The notes: generated from the letters alone by a model not told the origin. Counted from the first letter of the stretch, positions 1 to 7,160 are shown. The stretch is DNA of 8,849 bases from JAFDVL01 sp043736395 (GCA_043736395.1 JAYTCQ010000260.1:1-8849), one strand, 5' to 3'. Numbers and translations: made by a program.

Positions 1-1
1 T

Positions 2-93
2 AATGCAGAAGCCTGCACGCAGTAAGGGCGCGGTCTCAGCAAGATTCACAGTCGCCGAAAACTGCGCCCTTACTGCGTGCAGGCTTCTGCATT
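2..93. repeat. Long perfect hairpin repeat, copy 1
   Basis: Two 30-nt arms (2-31 and 64-93) are perfect reverse complements around a 32-nt spacer (32-63). The arm contains the core GCAGAAGCCTGCACGCAGTA followed by AGGGCGC. A second copy with nearly the same arms but an unrelated spacer is at 7175-7247, so this is an interspersed repeat family, not a chance hairpin. No T-run follows the stem on the plus strand, so it is not a typical intrinsic terminator. The right arm ends 9 nt before the deacetylase start codon. No transposase is nearby; a REP/REPIN- or MITE-like element is the likely class, but the family name is inference. Confidence 0.9.
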
Positions 94-102
94 CTAAAAT
101 TT

Positions 103-1041
103 ATGAAGAAAATTATTTTTGTATTTCTCTTTCTCTTCGTGACGCCGTCCATCTTTGCGCAACGTCAAATCGCCATTACCTTCGATGATCTCGTCTTCGT
201 GCCGAACGATGACATCAAGCAAATTCAAACCTTGACGAAAAAATTATTGGATACGCTGAAGAAAAATAAAGTCCCCGCGATTGGCTTCGTCAATGAAGGA
301 AAATTGAATAAGCCCAACGAAATCGAAGCCAGAACCGCGATCCTCAAAATGTGGATTGACGCCGGATTCGAACTTGGCAATCACACCTATTCTCACATAG
401 ACATGTTCAAGGCGACGCCTGAAGAATTCCAAAAAGATTTGCTGAGTGGTGAAGTCGTCACCAAAAAATTATTGACCGCCAAAGGAAAGCAGGAACGCTA
501 TTTTCGGCATCCGTTTCTCAACACCGGAGCGACGCCTGAAAAGAAATCCGCCTTCGATAAAATCATCGCGGACAATCACTACACCGTAGCCCCCGTCAGC
601 GTAGACAATGGCGACTACATCTTCGCCGCCGTCTATTCCGACGCGCTGAAAAAGAATGATCGCGCACTGATGAAGCGAATCTCTGACGCCTATATTCCAT
701 ACATGAATTCGGTGCTGGAATTTTACGAAAAACAATCGAAGAGCTTGCTCGGCTACGAACTGAAACAAATCCTGCTGGTACACGCGAACACGATCAACGC
801 CGATCATTTTGGAGCGATGATTCAGATGATGAAAAAGCGCGGCTATCAATTTATTTCGTTAGAAGAAGCACTGCGCGACAAAGCGTACCAGTTGCAGGAT
901 TCCTACACCGGACGCAGCGGAACTTCGTGGATTCAACGCTGGGCATGGACGCAAAAACATCAGCCGACGATTAAGCAGTTTAAGGAAGAGCCGAACGTAC
1001 CGGAATTTATTCAGAAGGCGTATGATAGTCGAGGGAAATAA
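103..1041 (+). CDS. Secreted NodB-type polysaccharide deacetylase
   Basis: The 312-residue protein starts with a signal peptide (Lys2-Lys3, hydrophobic 4-18, likely cleavage after Ala19 in SIFA-Q). The carbohydrate esterase 4 (NodB) motifs follow in order. TFDD at 26-29 has the presumed catalytic base Asp28 and metal ligand Asp29. HTYSH at 94-98 gives metal ligands His94 and His98. RHPFLNTG at 135-142 matches the third motif, and LLVH at 224-227 resembles the last, with His227. Members remove N-acetyl (or O-acetyl) groups from glycans such as peptidoglycan, chitin or exopolysaccharide using a divalent metal; the substrate here cannot be read from sequence. The signal peptide suggests periplasmic or secreted action. 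No Shine-Dalgarno sequence is visible, because the 9 nt before ATG abut the repeat at 2-93; the signal peptide nevertheless supports this start. A lipoprotein gene follows after 28 nt. Confidence 0.9.
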   Translation: MKKIIFVFLFLFVTPSIFAQRQIAITFDDLVFVPNDDIKQIQTLTKKLLDTLKKNKVPAIGFVNEGKLNKPNEIEARTAILKMWIDAGFELGNHTYSHIDMFKATPEEFQKDLLSGEVVTKKLLTAKGKQERYFRHPFLNTGATPEKKSAFDKIIADNHYTVAPVSVDNGDYIFAAVYSDALKKNDRALMKRISDAYIPYMNSVLEFYEKQSKSLLGYELKQILLVHANTINADHFGAMIQMMKKRGYQFISLEEALRDKAYQLQDSYTGRSGTSWIQRWAWTQKHQPTIKQFKEEPNVPEFIQKAYDSRGK

Positions 1042-1069
1042 ATTCAGTCACAATCCGTGAGGTAAGCCA

Positions 1070-1774
1070 ATGCGAATCAAAGAATTATTAACAGGTTTGA
1101 GCGTCGCTGCAATTTTTCTTACTGGATGCGAGAACCCGCCGAAAGCACCGGCACTCGATTTATCATCTCCGCCTGAATTCACATCGGCGGTCTCGAGAAA
1201 TTCCATCAAAAATACAATTGGCATGGTTACTCCATCTTATTATGGCAACGATTTTCATCACGCCCAAAAGCTGGAAATAGAATGGCCGAGGATTTTTCGT
1301 TTTTATAATCTTGATGGCAGCCTTTGGCTTGAACTTCCTCAAATTAGTGAATCGTTCAAATTTGTTGACTTTCGACCATATCTCTGGGACTACGAAGATG
1401 GAATTCTTCAATTAAAATGTGTACGTCAGGATGAAACGTATTTTGAAGTCATCGTGAATGAAGATTTCAGAATACGGAAATTAATAAAAAAAACAGATCC
1501 GGTTTTTAGTTTTGCAACTTGGGAAAACTATTTACTCGATCAGGCAGGGCTTGATTTTGATATGTCTTTGAATCCTCCTCGCGAGCGTCCGCTGGAGGAT
1601 TCGACACCGATCGAATTTCCTGAAAACACTATTTTTAACCCTCTCAAAATTCAAGGCGATTGGTTGTATGGTAGTTTTCGGAAAGTCATGGGAACTGATG
1701 TCAAAGGACACGGATGGATAAAGTGGAAAATTGATGACGAAATTGTTGTTGAGGGTGGTATAGACGAATGTTGA
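1070..1774 (+). CDS. Uncharacterised lipoprotein
   Basis: The 234-residue product begins with a lipoprotein signal peptide: Arg2, Lys4, a hydrophobic stretch, then lipobox LTGC with the acylated Cys20. A Pro-rich stretch follows (NPPKAPALDLSSPP). The body is not recognised. It is rich in Trp, Tyr and Phe and looks like a beta-structured domain. The last part (about 193-228: IQGDWLYGSF, then GWIKWKIDDEIVVE) resembles SH3-like 'GDW...GWIKW' modules of bacterial envelope proteins, which is only a suggestion. The start is well supported by GAGG at 1059-1062, 7 nt before ATG. The gene lies 28 nt after the deacetylase and may be co-transcribed with it. Sampled 60-nt blocks have about 28-42% GC against about 50% in a sampled block of the deacetylase, so it may have a different origin. 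The protein ends in Cys234. Confidence 0.8.
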   Translation: MRIKELLTGLSVAAIFLTGCENPPKAPALDLSSPPEFTSAVSRNSIKNTIGMVTPSYYGNDFHHAQKLEIEWPRIFRFYNLDGSLWLELPQISESFKFVDFRPYLWDYEDGILQLKCVRQDETYFEVIVNEDFRIRKLIKKTDPVFSFATWENYLLDQAGLDFDMSLNPPRERPLEDSTPIEFPENTIFNPLKIQGDWLYGSFRKVMGTDVKGHGWIKWKIDDEIVVEGGIDEC

Positions 1775-1814
1775 GCCAAGCCACAAATCATACTGCGAGT
1801 CTGACAAGCTTTTT

Positions 1815-1980
1815 CTATTAGCCCAGTCGTTCACGGCGGGGAAAAATGAAGGCGAGAAAATCTTAGCCCGGTTCAGCGGGCTTCCAGAATGCTTTAGCTC
1901 AAGCTCTTAGCAAGCCCGGTAAACCGGGCTGATCTGTCTTTTTGCATACTTTTCCCAGCCGTAAACGACTGGGCTATTAG
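1815..1980. repeat. Nested symmetric palindrome with four hairpin units
   Basis: Outer arms 1815-1844 and 1951-1980 are inverted copies matching at 27 of 30 positions. Inside, 1865-1883 and 1912-1930 are inverted copies matching at 17 of 19. All are centred on the same point (about 1897.5). The 20-nt stretches between outer and inner arms (1845-1864, 1931-1950) are equal in length but unrelated in sequence. Each of the four units is itself a small CCC...GGG palindrome: CCC-CGT-ACG-GGG types at about 1822-1840 and 1954-1973, and AGCCCG...CGGGCT types at 1865-1882 and 1913-1930. The element lies between converging genes and resembles a REP/BIME or REPIN cluster. No transposase is present. It could also limit read-through from both sides. 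Confidence 0.85.
1913..1943 (+). terminator. Possible terminator after the lipoprotein gene
   Basis: AGCCCGGT (1913-1920) pairs perfectly with ACCGGGCT (1923-1930), giving a GC-rich stem with a very small loop. A run of five T follows at 1939-1943, but 8 nt after the stem, which is looser than a standard intrinsic terminator. It lies about 140 nt after the lipoprotein stop. The hairpin is also one unit of the palindromic repeat at 1815-1980, so a terminator role may be secondary or absent. Confidence 0.35.
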
Positions 1981-2003
1981 AAAATAACGTGTAAAATGTA
2001 AAC

Positions 2004-2035
2004 AAAAAATAACGCAATGAAATCTTCATTACGTT
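2004..2035 (-). terminator. Intrinsic terminator downstream of the thioredoxin-like gene
   Basis: On the minus strand, an 11-bp stem (2035-2025 with 2021-2011, loop 2024-2022) is followed after one base by six T (2009-2004). The only non-Watson-Crick position (2015/2031) is a G-U pair in the minus-strand RNA, so the stem is fully paired there. This block is homologous to the TBDR terminator at 4085-4115: 2014-2043 matches 4091-4120 at 25 of 30 positions. It is preceded by a TBDR gene relic. It probably belonged to that lost gene and now serves the thioredoxin-like gene ending at 2144. Confidence 0.75.
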
Positions 2036-2054
2036 CTTAAATTTTCAATTTAAC

Positions 2055-2132
2055 CTACAACCTAAAATTAAATTTAATTCCAAACTGTAACTGCCCACAA
2101 ATGCGTGTCACATTTGTTGTGACGATGTTAGG
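2055..2132 (-). pseudogene. Relic of a TonB-dependent receptor 3' end
   Basis: Read on the minus strand in one frame, 2129-2055 gives NIVTTNVTRICG, then QLQFGIKFNFRL and a TAG stop at 2057-2055. The neighbouring intact TBDR contains INSVVTTNAAG and ends in RQFQLGFKFNF. The DNA agrees too: 2061-2093 matches 4140-4172 at 27 of 33 positions, and the downstream terminators are also homologous. Compared with the intact gene, about 75-80 nt between the two conserved blocks are missing, which may be a deletion or a natural difference of the paralogue. The usual stop after the terminal Phe is changed to an Arg codon (2063-2061), extending the frame by two codons. Everything upstream is gone, since the thioredoxin-like CDS ends at 2144. 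Confidence 0.7.
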
Positions 2133-2143
2133 ACACTTCAAAA

Positions 2144-3961
2144 TTACTCCACCATCACCATCGAAGTCATCACGGACTGTGCGATTTTGCCAGCAGAATC
2201 CATCCGTCCAGCCGGGCATTCAAAAGTAGAATGTCGTAAAGAATTTGTTTTTGAATTCGTAGCGAAGAGGTGAAAGATCAGCTGATTGCCTTCTTGTAAA
2301 ACCAGCATCGTTTGGGTGCGATCACCGGATTGATTTTGGTTTTTTCCGGCTACTTGTTTTCCTTTGCTAATTTTTTCGATCATTGCATTCACTTGATCGG
2401 CGGCGCCAGAAACTTTTTTCTGAACAGTGGTGATGACTTCGATTGCGGCGGCGTCATCTTCGCTGATAGTGATCGTTACGCCGTCGCTCCTGGCTTCTTC
2501 CTGGTACTTCCAATCTTCGGGAACAGCGCAAAACATTTTGAGTGCCGCGACAGCTTTCCAGGTGAATCCGGCAGGCGGATCGGGTAAGCGGATGTCACCA
2601 AATGTATTCGTCTTCCCATTCGACCTAGAAGCATTTCTGAGCAGGGTGGGACGGCCTTCCGCTGGATTTGTGGTGTCGGCAATTTCTTCTTTTTCCTCCG
2701 CAGGTTTGCTCGCTTTAGCCGGGAAGAACACGGATTGCAGGCTTTTTAGTAAATCTTCGCCGCTTAAATCTAATTGTCCTTTTTTACGTTCGTCGAGCGA
2801 AACAACTTTACCTTCCGGATCAAGCAGTAATGCGGTCGGGTATAAATGAATTCGCAGTGCGCGCATCAGTGGTATAATGCTTTCGCGTGTAGCCTGTGTC
2901 CATTCCAAATTGTTTTTGGTCAGAAAAGATTTTGTTTGCGCAATGTAATCTGCTTCGTCGGCATTCATTCCCAGAATTTCAAAGCCGCGTGCGTTGTACC
3001 GTTTGTACGCTTCTTTTTGATAAGGCATTTCGCGGCGGCACGGCCCGCACCAGATCGCCCAAAAATCCATCAAGACATATTTGCCGCGAAACTCTGATAA
3101 TCTGCGCTTTTGCCCTTTAAAATCCTTATATTCAAAATCAGGAAAGGTGTCACCGACTTTTAATTCCAATCTTTTGTAATCGGTCATCGGATGAGATTTG
3201 AGAACGATCAAATTTTTCTCAACGTCAGTTTTTTGATGAGAAAGGTAAAGGTTGCCGACCCGAAAAACCATCACGTCGCCGTCAGCGATCCCCGCTTCAC
3301 CGGAAAATCGGCCCCAATCAATTTCTCCATCACCATTCACATCAATCGCGACTTTGCTCTGACTGGCGCTGATCTTTCGTTCGCGTGGATTGTAGCTGTA
3401 TTCGACTAAAGTTTTTTTGCCTTGAATGTCTACAAGGCCTTTGGCGTAGACCTCACTGGATTGCACACATAGACGATCATCGTCAGTCATGTCATCCCAT
3501 TTTACTTCGCGATAAAATCCCACAAATAAGGGGAAAGTTTTGAAGACTCCCTTCGTCAATGGGAGGTTGATGATGGCGTTCCAAATGTAGGGATTATCTT
3601 CTTCTTCGCGCTTGAATGGGAATTTTTCGGTCTCCTCAAAATTCTTGTTCATGTTCGCGTCAACCCATAAATAGGGTGTTTCGCCTTGCTCTTCCACCAG
3701 CAGAGCCGGAACTTCCAGCTTTTCATTGTTGGGATTGTAGAGATACGAAAACGTCACATAACTCTTGGCTTGAAGGGAATCAACCAACTTGGAATTCAAA
3801 CGACCTTTGGCAGGTTGAAAAATTACCTTATCTAAATTTTCCCGTTCTGCTTCCAGTTCGGTCGCAAATTGTCCGGTGAATTCGTCAGCTGCAAATGTTG
3901 CAACTGAAGTGAAGAGTAAAACAAAAAATAATCCAATGAGATGAGGGTTTTGACGCGTCAT
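2144..3961 (-). CDS. Secreted TlpA-like thioredoxin protein with extra N- and C-terminal domains
   Basis: The 605-residue protein has a signal peptide (1-24, cleavage near TFA-AD) and three parts. Residues about 26-265 are unrecognised but hold two EF-hand-like calcium loops, D101-A-N-M-N-K-N-F-E-E and D207-V-N-G-D-G-E-I-D. Residues about 267-410 form a TlpA/AhpC-TSA-type thioredoxin domain with active site W304-C305-G306-P307-C308 and a likely cis-proline at Pro375 in LYPTALLLD. A charged Ala/Glu/Pro linker (about 412-450) leads to a C-terminal domain (about 460-605) whose VPEDW start vaguely recalls PsbP/DUF1795-like folds. Such thioredoxins reduce or isomerise disulfides in envelope proteins; the substrate is unknown. 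Only five cysteines are present (165, 305, 308, 478, 582). The start is supported by the signal peptide and GAAAGGA (3973-3967) before ATG. The gene has its own promoter at 4047-4019 and a terminator at 2035-2004. Confidence 0.88.
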   Translation of the reverse strand: MTRQNPHLIGLFFVLLFTSVATFAADEFTGQFATELEAERENLDKVIFQPAKGRLNSKLVDSLQAKSYVTFSYLYNPNNEKLEVPALLVEEQGETPYLWVDANMNKNFEETEKFPFKREEEDNPYIWNAIINLPLTKGVFKTFPLFVGFYREVKWDDMTDDDRLCVQSSEVYAKGLVDIQGKKTLVEYSYNPRERKISASQSKVAIDVNGDGEIDWGRFSGEAGIADGDVMVFRVGNLYLSHQKTDVEKNLIVLKSHPMTDYKRLELKVGDTFPDFEYKDFKGQKRRLSEFRGKYVLMDFWAIWCGPCRREMPYQKEAYKRYNARGFEILGMNADEADYIAQTKSFLTKNNLEWTQATRESIIPLMRALRIHLYPTALLLDPEGKVVSLDERKKGQLDLSGEDLLKSLQSVFFPAKASKPAEEKEEIADTTNPAEGRPTLLRNASRSNGKTNTFGDIRLPDPPAGFTWKAVAALKMFCAVPEDWKYQEEARSDGVTITISEDDAAAIEVITTVQKKVSGAADQVNAMIEKISKGKQVAGKNQNQSGDRTQTMLVLQEGNQLIFHLFATNSKTNSLRHSTFECPAGRMDSAGKIAQSVMTSMVMVE

Positions 3962-4018
3962 GATTTTCCTTTCGAGGCTGTACTGAGGTTTAGAAAACGA
4001 AAGTAAAACTGAAAGGAA

Positions 4019-4047
4019 ATAATAGAAAGCTTCTACGAATGTGTCAA
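4019..4047 (-). promoter_or_regulatory. Housekeeping-sigma-type promoter of the thioredoxin-like gene
   Basis: On the minus strand a perfect -35 TTGACA (4047-4042) is followed after exactly 17 nt by TATTAT (4024-4019), one base from the TATAAT consensus. The expected transcription start is near 4012, giving a leader of about 50 nt before ATG at 3961. It sits between the TBDR terminator (4115-4077) and the gene, so the gene is probably transcribed separately from the TBDR. Confidence 0.75.
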
Positions 4048-4076
4048 AACAATTCGTTCATCACTTGCCATTCAGT

Positions 4077-4115
4077 GAAAAACGAAGAGCGCAATGGAAT
4101 TTCCATTGCGCTCTT
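4077..4115 (-). terminator. Strong intrinsic terminator of the TonB-dependent receptor gene
   Basis: A 15-nt arm (4085-4099) and its perfect reverse complement (4101-4115) form a long stem of GAGCGCAATGG type, with the AATTT centre as the loop. On the minus strand the stem is followed after two bases by six T (4082-4077). It starts 25 nt after the TBDR stop codon. A diverged copy lies at 2004-2035. Confidence 0.92.
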
Positions 4116-4139
4116 AAATTCCCTACCTGAATTTCCAAC

Positions 4140-7079
4140 TTAAAAATTAAATTTAAATCCAAGCTGGAACTGTCGGCTATCCAACGCAGAAGGCCCACGC
4201 AGTGAAAAGTCCGGCAGTGTAGTGATCACCACTCCCGCAGCATCTGTCAAATTCCCCGCCGCATTCGTTGTGACGACGCTGTTGATGGCGAAGACGCTTC
4301 GGTGGTTGAAGAGGTTGACGCATTCGGCGATGATCTCGGCTTTGTAGCGTTCCGTGAAGGTGATGTAACGCGTGAACCGAAAATCTGCATTGATCTGGCG
4401 CGGCGTACGACCTGTGTTTCGACCAATAAATAAAGGGCGATCAGAGCCAGTCACGCCGTCGCCGTTGACGTCTACGTTGCTGGTGATGTTGAAGGTTTCC
4501 CCGTTATTCGCGGTCAAAATTAATCCAGCTTGATTGTCATTGATCAGACGATTCAGGAACGTATTTTTAATGTCAAACGTGGGACGTCCGACAAAACTCA
4601 TGACAAATGTATGTCGTTGATCGGCGACAGAATTTCCGCGATCACGTTTGCGATTCGTCGGATCGGATTGTACCAAATCCGTGACGGCGACCAGATTTTG
4701 TTCCGGCGCGTCGTCAATTGAATGTGACCAGGTGTAATTCGCGCTGAACTGATAACCTTTTGCAAATCGTTTTGTCAGTTGAAAAGTTCCAGCGGCGTAA
4801 TCTGAATTTCCGACCGATTCCGCCAATAATACATTAGTAAAATTTGGATAGAGTCGAGTCGTCGCATTAATCGTCGAATCGAATTTCGGACGTCCATCCG
4901 CAAGCGTCGAAGTTGGATTGATCGGATTAATATTTCGATAAACCGGCAGATGATTTCCGCGTGAACGAATGGCTCCGATTGTCATGGAAAGATTTTGCGT
5001 CAAGGCTTGTTCGATCTGCACGTTCGTATGGAAAACTCCCATATTCACGAAGTCCGGTGAAACTCCTGTGATGCTTTGGCGCGGAGTCGCTACGCCTGCG
5101 GGCAATGATCCCAGCGTCGCCGGAAAGCGCGGCGCACCCGCATTGGCAGGGGCGAAGCTGTAATTTAAAAATGTCGGGCTGCCATTTCCTTGCAAAGCGC
5201 GACGATATAAATCAATTGCCGGAGGATCGTAATAAATTCCCGCACTGGCACGAATGACGGTGGGACGATCTCCGCCGCGTAAGCCGTACACAATGCCTAA
5301 GCGCGGCGCAAAATTATTTTTGTCGAGTTTGAAATTCTGCGACAGCGGCAGCGGTGAACTGCTGACGGCAGCGGGTACGTTATACAAATCATAGCGCACG
5401 CCATAACTAAGTTTCAGGCGCGGCGTGACCTTCCAATCGTCCTGTGCGAACGCCTGATAAAATTCGGTTTTATAACTTACTTCAGGATTTCCGATGGTCT
5501 CCTGATAAGTCGTATATCCGCCAGTCGCAGTCCCGTTTTTCGCAGCGATGTAGGCAGCAAGCGTGGGAAATGTGTACTGCGCAAAAACACCTGATTTTCG
5601 TTTGTCGAAAATTGAATTCATCCCAACGCCGAATTTAAACGTGTGACTGTTTTTAGAAATCGTTACGTTATCAATGATTTGATTGGATTCCTGCAACGGT
5701 TGTAACGGATTATCCGTCGGCGCACCAAAATTCGCTACACTCGGAATGACGATCGTTAGTCCCGTACCCGAATTTTTGTTCGGTAACATCTGCGAATTAC
5801 GCCGAGCGTATTGATAGCGCAATTCATTCAAAATCGTTGGTGAAAAAACAGAAACTAATTGAATGCCGACCGAGTCAGAAGCATCAATAAAATCAATACT
5901 TCGCTGCAAAGTGTTCAGGTTTCCGCCGATGTTGTCCGGCGAAGTATTTCGGAACATATTGTAACGTCCGAGCAAGCGATTATTTTGATCAACCTGCACG
6001 TCAGTTCTAAAAATAAAAAAGTCAACTTTCTGCTTGGTCGGAATGTTGGCAGGGAAGGCGGATTCAGGAAGACCAGACGCGATCAGCGCGGCTTTGTTAG
6101 CTGCAGTGATGTTGAGGACGCGGGCTGGTTCTCCGCCTAAATCACGTGCGACGTGTTCGTAGCCGGTGAAAAAATGCCAACGATCCCTGACCAGTGGCCC
6201 GCCGACTGCACCTGCAATATCGTCAACAATGGCGGGCGGTTTATTGATTCCTGAAAAGAAAAATGGTCGCGCTGAAAATGGCGTTCGACGAAAACGATAG
6301 CTGGCGTTGCCGTGAACTGTATTCGTTCCCGAAGGCGTCACCGCGTTCATAATCAAGCCGGGCGTGTTACCGAATTCGGCAGAGAATCCGTTCGTGACGA
6401 GTTGGACTTCGCTGACAAAAATTTCTGAGAGCGGCATCAAACGAATTCCACCACGGTCTGTCTGCGTATTGTTATTGCCGTCAAGCTGATAATTCGTGCG
6501 ACGCGCAAAGCCGTTGGCGTTGATTCGCGGGACGCCGAATTCAGAATTCGGACGACCTGTGACGTTGGCTTGCAGCAACGCAAAATTATAAGGATTGCGC
6601 GAGACCAGTGGAAGATTTTTGACTTCGCGTTCATTCATCACGCGCCCAACATCAATTTTCCCAAGATCGGCAATCGGAGCATCCGAAGTAATCGTAATTT
6701 GTTCAGTCACGGCTCCGGTGTCCATTTTCAAATCAATAGTGGCAGTTTGTCCGGTCGTGATGGTGATGCCTTCGCGCGTGAGCTGTTTGAATCCGGCAAC
6801 TTCAGCGACTACACGATAAGTTCCGAGCGGCAGCAGCGGTACGCGATAGACACCGTTTTCGTCGCTGCTAACAGTGCGCGAAGCCCCTGTTTCCAGGTTC
6901 GTGGCTGTGATTTTGGCGTTCGGAATCGCAGCTCCGTTGGCGTCACTGATTTGACCTTCGATTTGTCCGTTAATGGCTTGCGATTGCGCAAAGGCTGGAA
7001 TATGAAAGCTCAGATAAAGTATCGCTGCGAGTGCGAAAAAAAATGCTGCGAATGGTGAATTTTGTTTTGTAGTTTGCAT
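4140..7079 (-). CDS. TonB-dependent receptor, Oar-like, with carboxypeptidase-regulatory domain
   Basis: The protein has 979 residues from ATG at 7079. The signal peptide is about 1-31 (Lys5, hydrophobic 10-30, cleavage at AFA-Q). A carboxypeptidase-regulatory-like beta-sandwich follows (about 37-130: GQISDANGAAIPNAKI, DENGVYRVPLLPLGTYRV). Next comes a plug domain (about 130-290), including NLPLVSRNPYNF, YQLDGNNNTQTDRGG and FSAEFGNTPG. The rest is a C-terminal beta-barrel full of alternating aromatic strands, ending in FKFNF with the terminal Phe expected of outer-membrane barrels. Such receptors import large nutrients or export proteins across the outer membrane using TonB/ExbBD energy; the ligand is unknown, and no clear TonB box was seen. 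The frame stays open to a TTG at 7160, but ATG at 7079 places the signal peptide at the N-terminus, and the TTG overlaps the promoter candidate. No strong Shine-Dalgarno sequence precedes the ATG. A terminator lies just downstream. Confidence 0.92.
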   Translation of the reverse strand: MQTTKQNSPFAAFFFALAAILYLSFHIPAFAQSQAINGQIEGQISDANGAAIPNAKITATNLETGASRTVSSDENGVYRVPLLPLGTYRVVAEVAGFKQLTREGITITTGQTATIDLKMDTGAVTEQITITSDAPIADLGKIDVGRVMNEREVKNLPLVSRNPYNFALLQANVTGRPNSEFGVPRINANGFARRTNYQLDGNNNTQTDRGGIRLMPLSEIFVSEVQLVTNGFSAEFGNTPGLIMNAVTPSGTNTVHGNASYRFRRTPFSARPFFFSGINKPPAIVDDIAGAVGGPLVRDRWHFFTGYEHVARDLGGEPARVLNITAANKAALIASGLPESAFPANIPTKQKVDFFIFRTDVQVDQNNRLLGRYNMFRNTSPDNIGGNLNTLQRSIDFIDASDSVGIQLVSVFSPTILNELRYQYARRNSQMLPNKNSGTGLTIVIPSVANFGAPTDNPLQPLQESNQIIDNVTISKNSHTFKFGVGMNSIFDKRKSGVFAQYTFPTLAAYIAAKNGTATGGYTTYQETIGNPEVSYKTEFYQAFAQDDWKVTPRLKLSYGVRYDLYNVPAAVSSSPLPLSQNFKLDKNNFAPRLGIVYGLRGGDRPTVIRASAGIYYDPPAIDLYRRALQGNGSPTFLNYSFAPANAGAPRFPATLGSLPAGVATPRQSITGVSPDFVNMGVFHTNVQIEQALTQNLSMTIGAIRSRGNHLPVYRNINPINPTSTLADGRPKFDSTINATTRLYPNFTNVLLAESVGNSDYAAGTFQLTKRFAKGYQFSANYTWSHSIDDAPEQNLVAVTDLVQSDPTNRKRDRGNSVADQRHTFVMSFVGRPTFDIKNTFLNRLINDNQAGLILTANNGETFNITSNVDVNGDGVTGSDRPLFIGRNTGRTPRQINADFRFTRYITFTERYKAEIIAECVNLFNHRSVFAINSVVTTNAAGNLTDAAGVVITTLPDFSLRGPSALDSRQFQLGFKFNF

Positions 7080-7131
7080 AGGATTACCGCTGGTAAGACC
7101 TGGGGAGGTAAAAAATATTTCTGTAGCTTTA

Positions 7132-7160
7132 AGTTTAGCTGGCTGGTACTTAATCGTCAA
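7132..7160 (-). promoter_or_regulatory. Candidate promoter of the TonB-dependent receptor
   Basis: On the minus strand TTGACG (7160-7155) and TAAACT (7137-7132) are separated by exactly 17 nt. The -35 matches five of six consensus bases and the -10 four of six. Transcription would start near 7125, about 45 nt before ATG at 7079. The left arm of the hairpin repeat ends 15 nt upstream of the -35 box. The -10 is weak, so this is a candidate only. Confidence 0.5.

Noticed and set aside
3..188. 61-codon plus-strand reading frame beginning inside the first hairpin repeat
   Set aside because: It runs through both repeat arms and then overlaps the deacetylase start in another frame. It has no ribosome binding site and its sequence is explained by the repeat.
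1532..1834. 100-codon minus-strand frame across the lipoprotein gene and its downstream gap
   Set aside because: It is antisense to a gene with a clear lipobox and ribosome binding site, and its first codons lie in the palindromic repeat.
1815..1980. CRISPR array
   Set aside because: The repeated units are in inverted pairs around one centre, not direct repeats with regular unique spacers, and no cas gene is present.
2106..2123. GTCACA...TGTGAC palindrome as an operator site
   Set aside because: It lies inside the TBDR relic downstream of a gene; the GTTGTGAC part is shared with the coding sequence of the intact TBDR, so it is best explained as leftover coding DNA.
2427..2849. 140-codon plus-strand frame opposite the thioredoxin-like gene
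   Set aside because: It is antisense to a well-supported domain, has no ribosome binding site, and its Ser/Ala-rich composition is typical of a shadow frame.
7080..7160. Upstream TTG start giving a 1006-residue TonB receptor
   Set aside because: The extra 27 residues would put the signal peptide internal, and the TTG coincides with the -35 promoter candidate. ATG at 7079 fits better.
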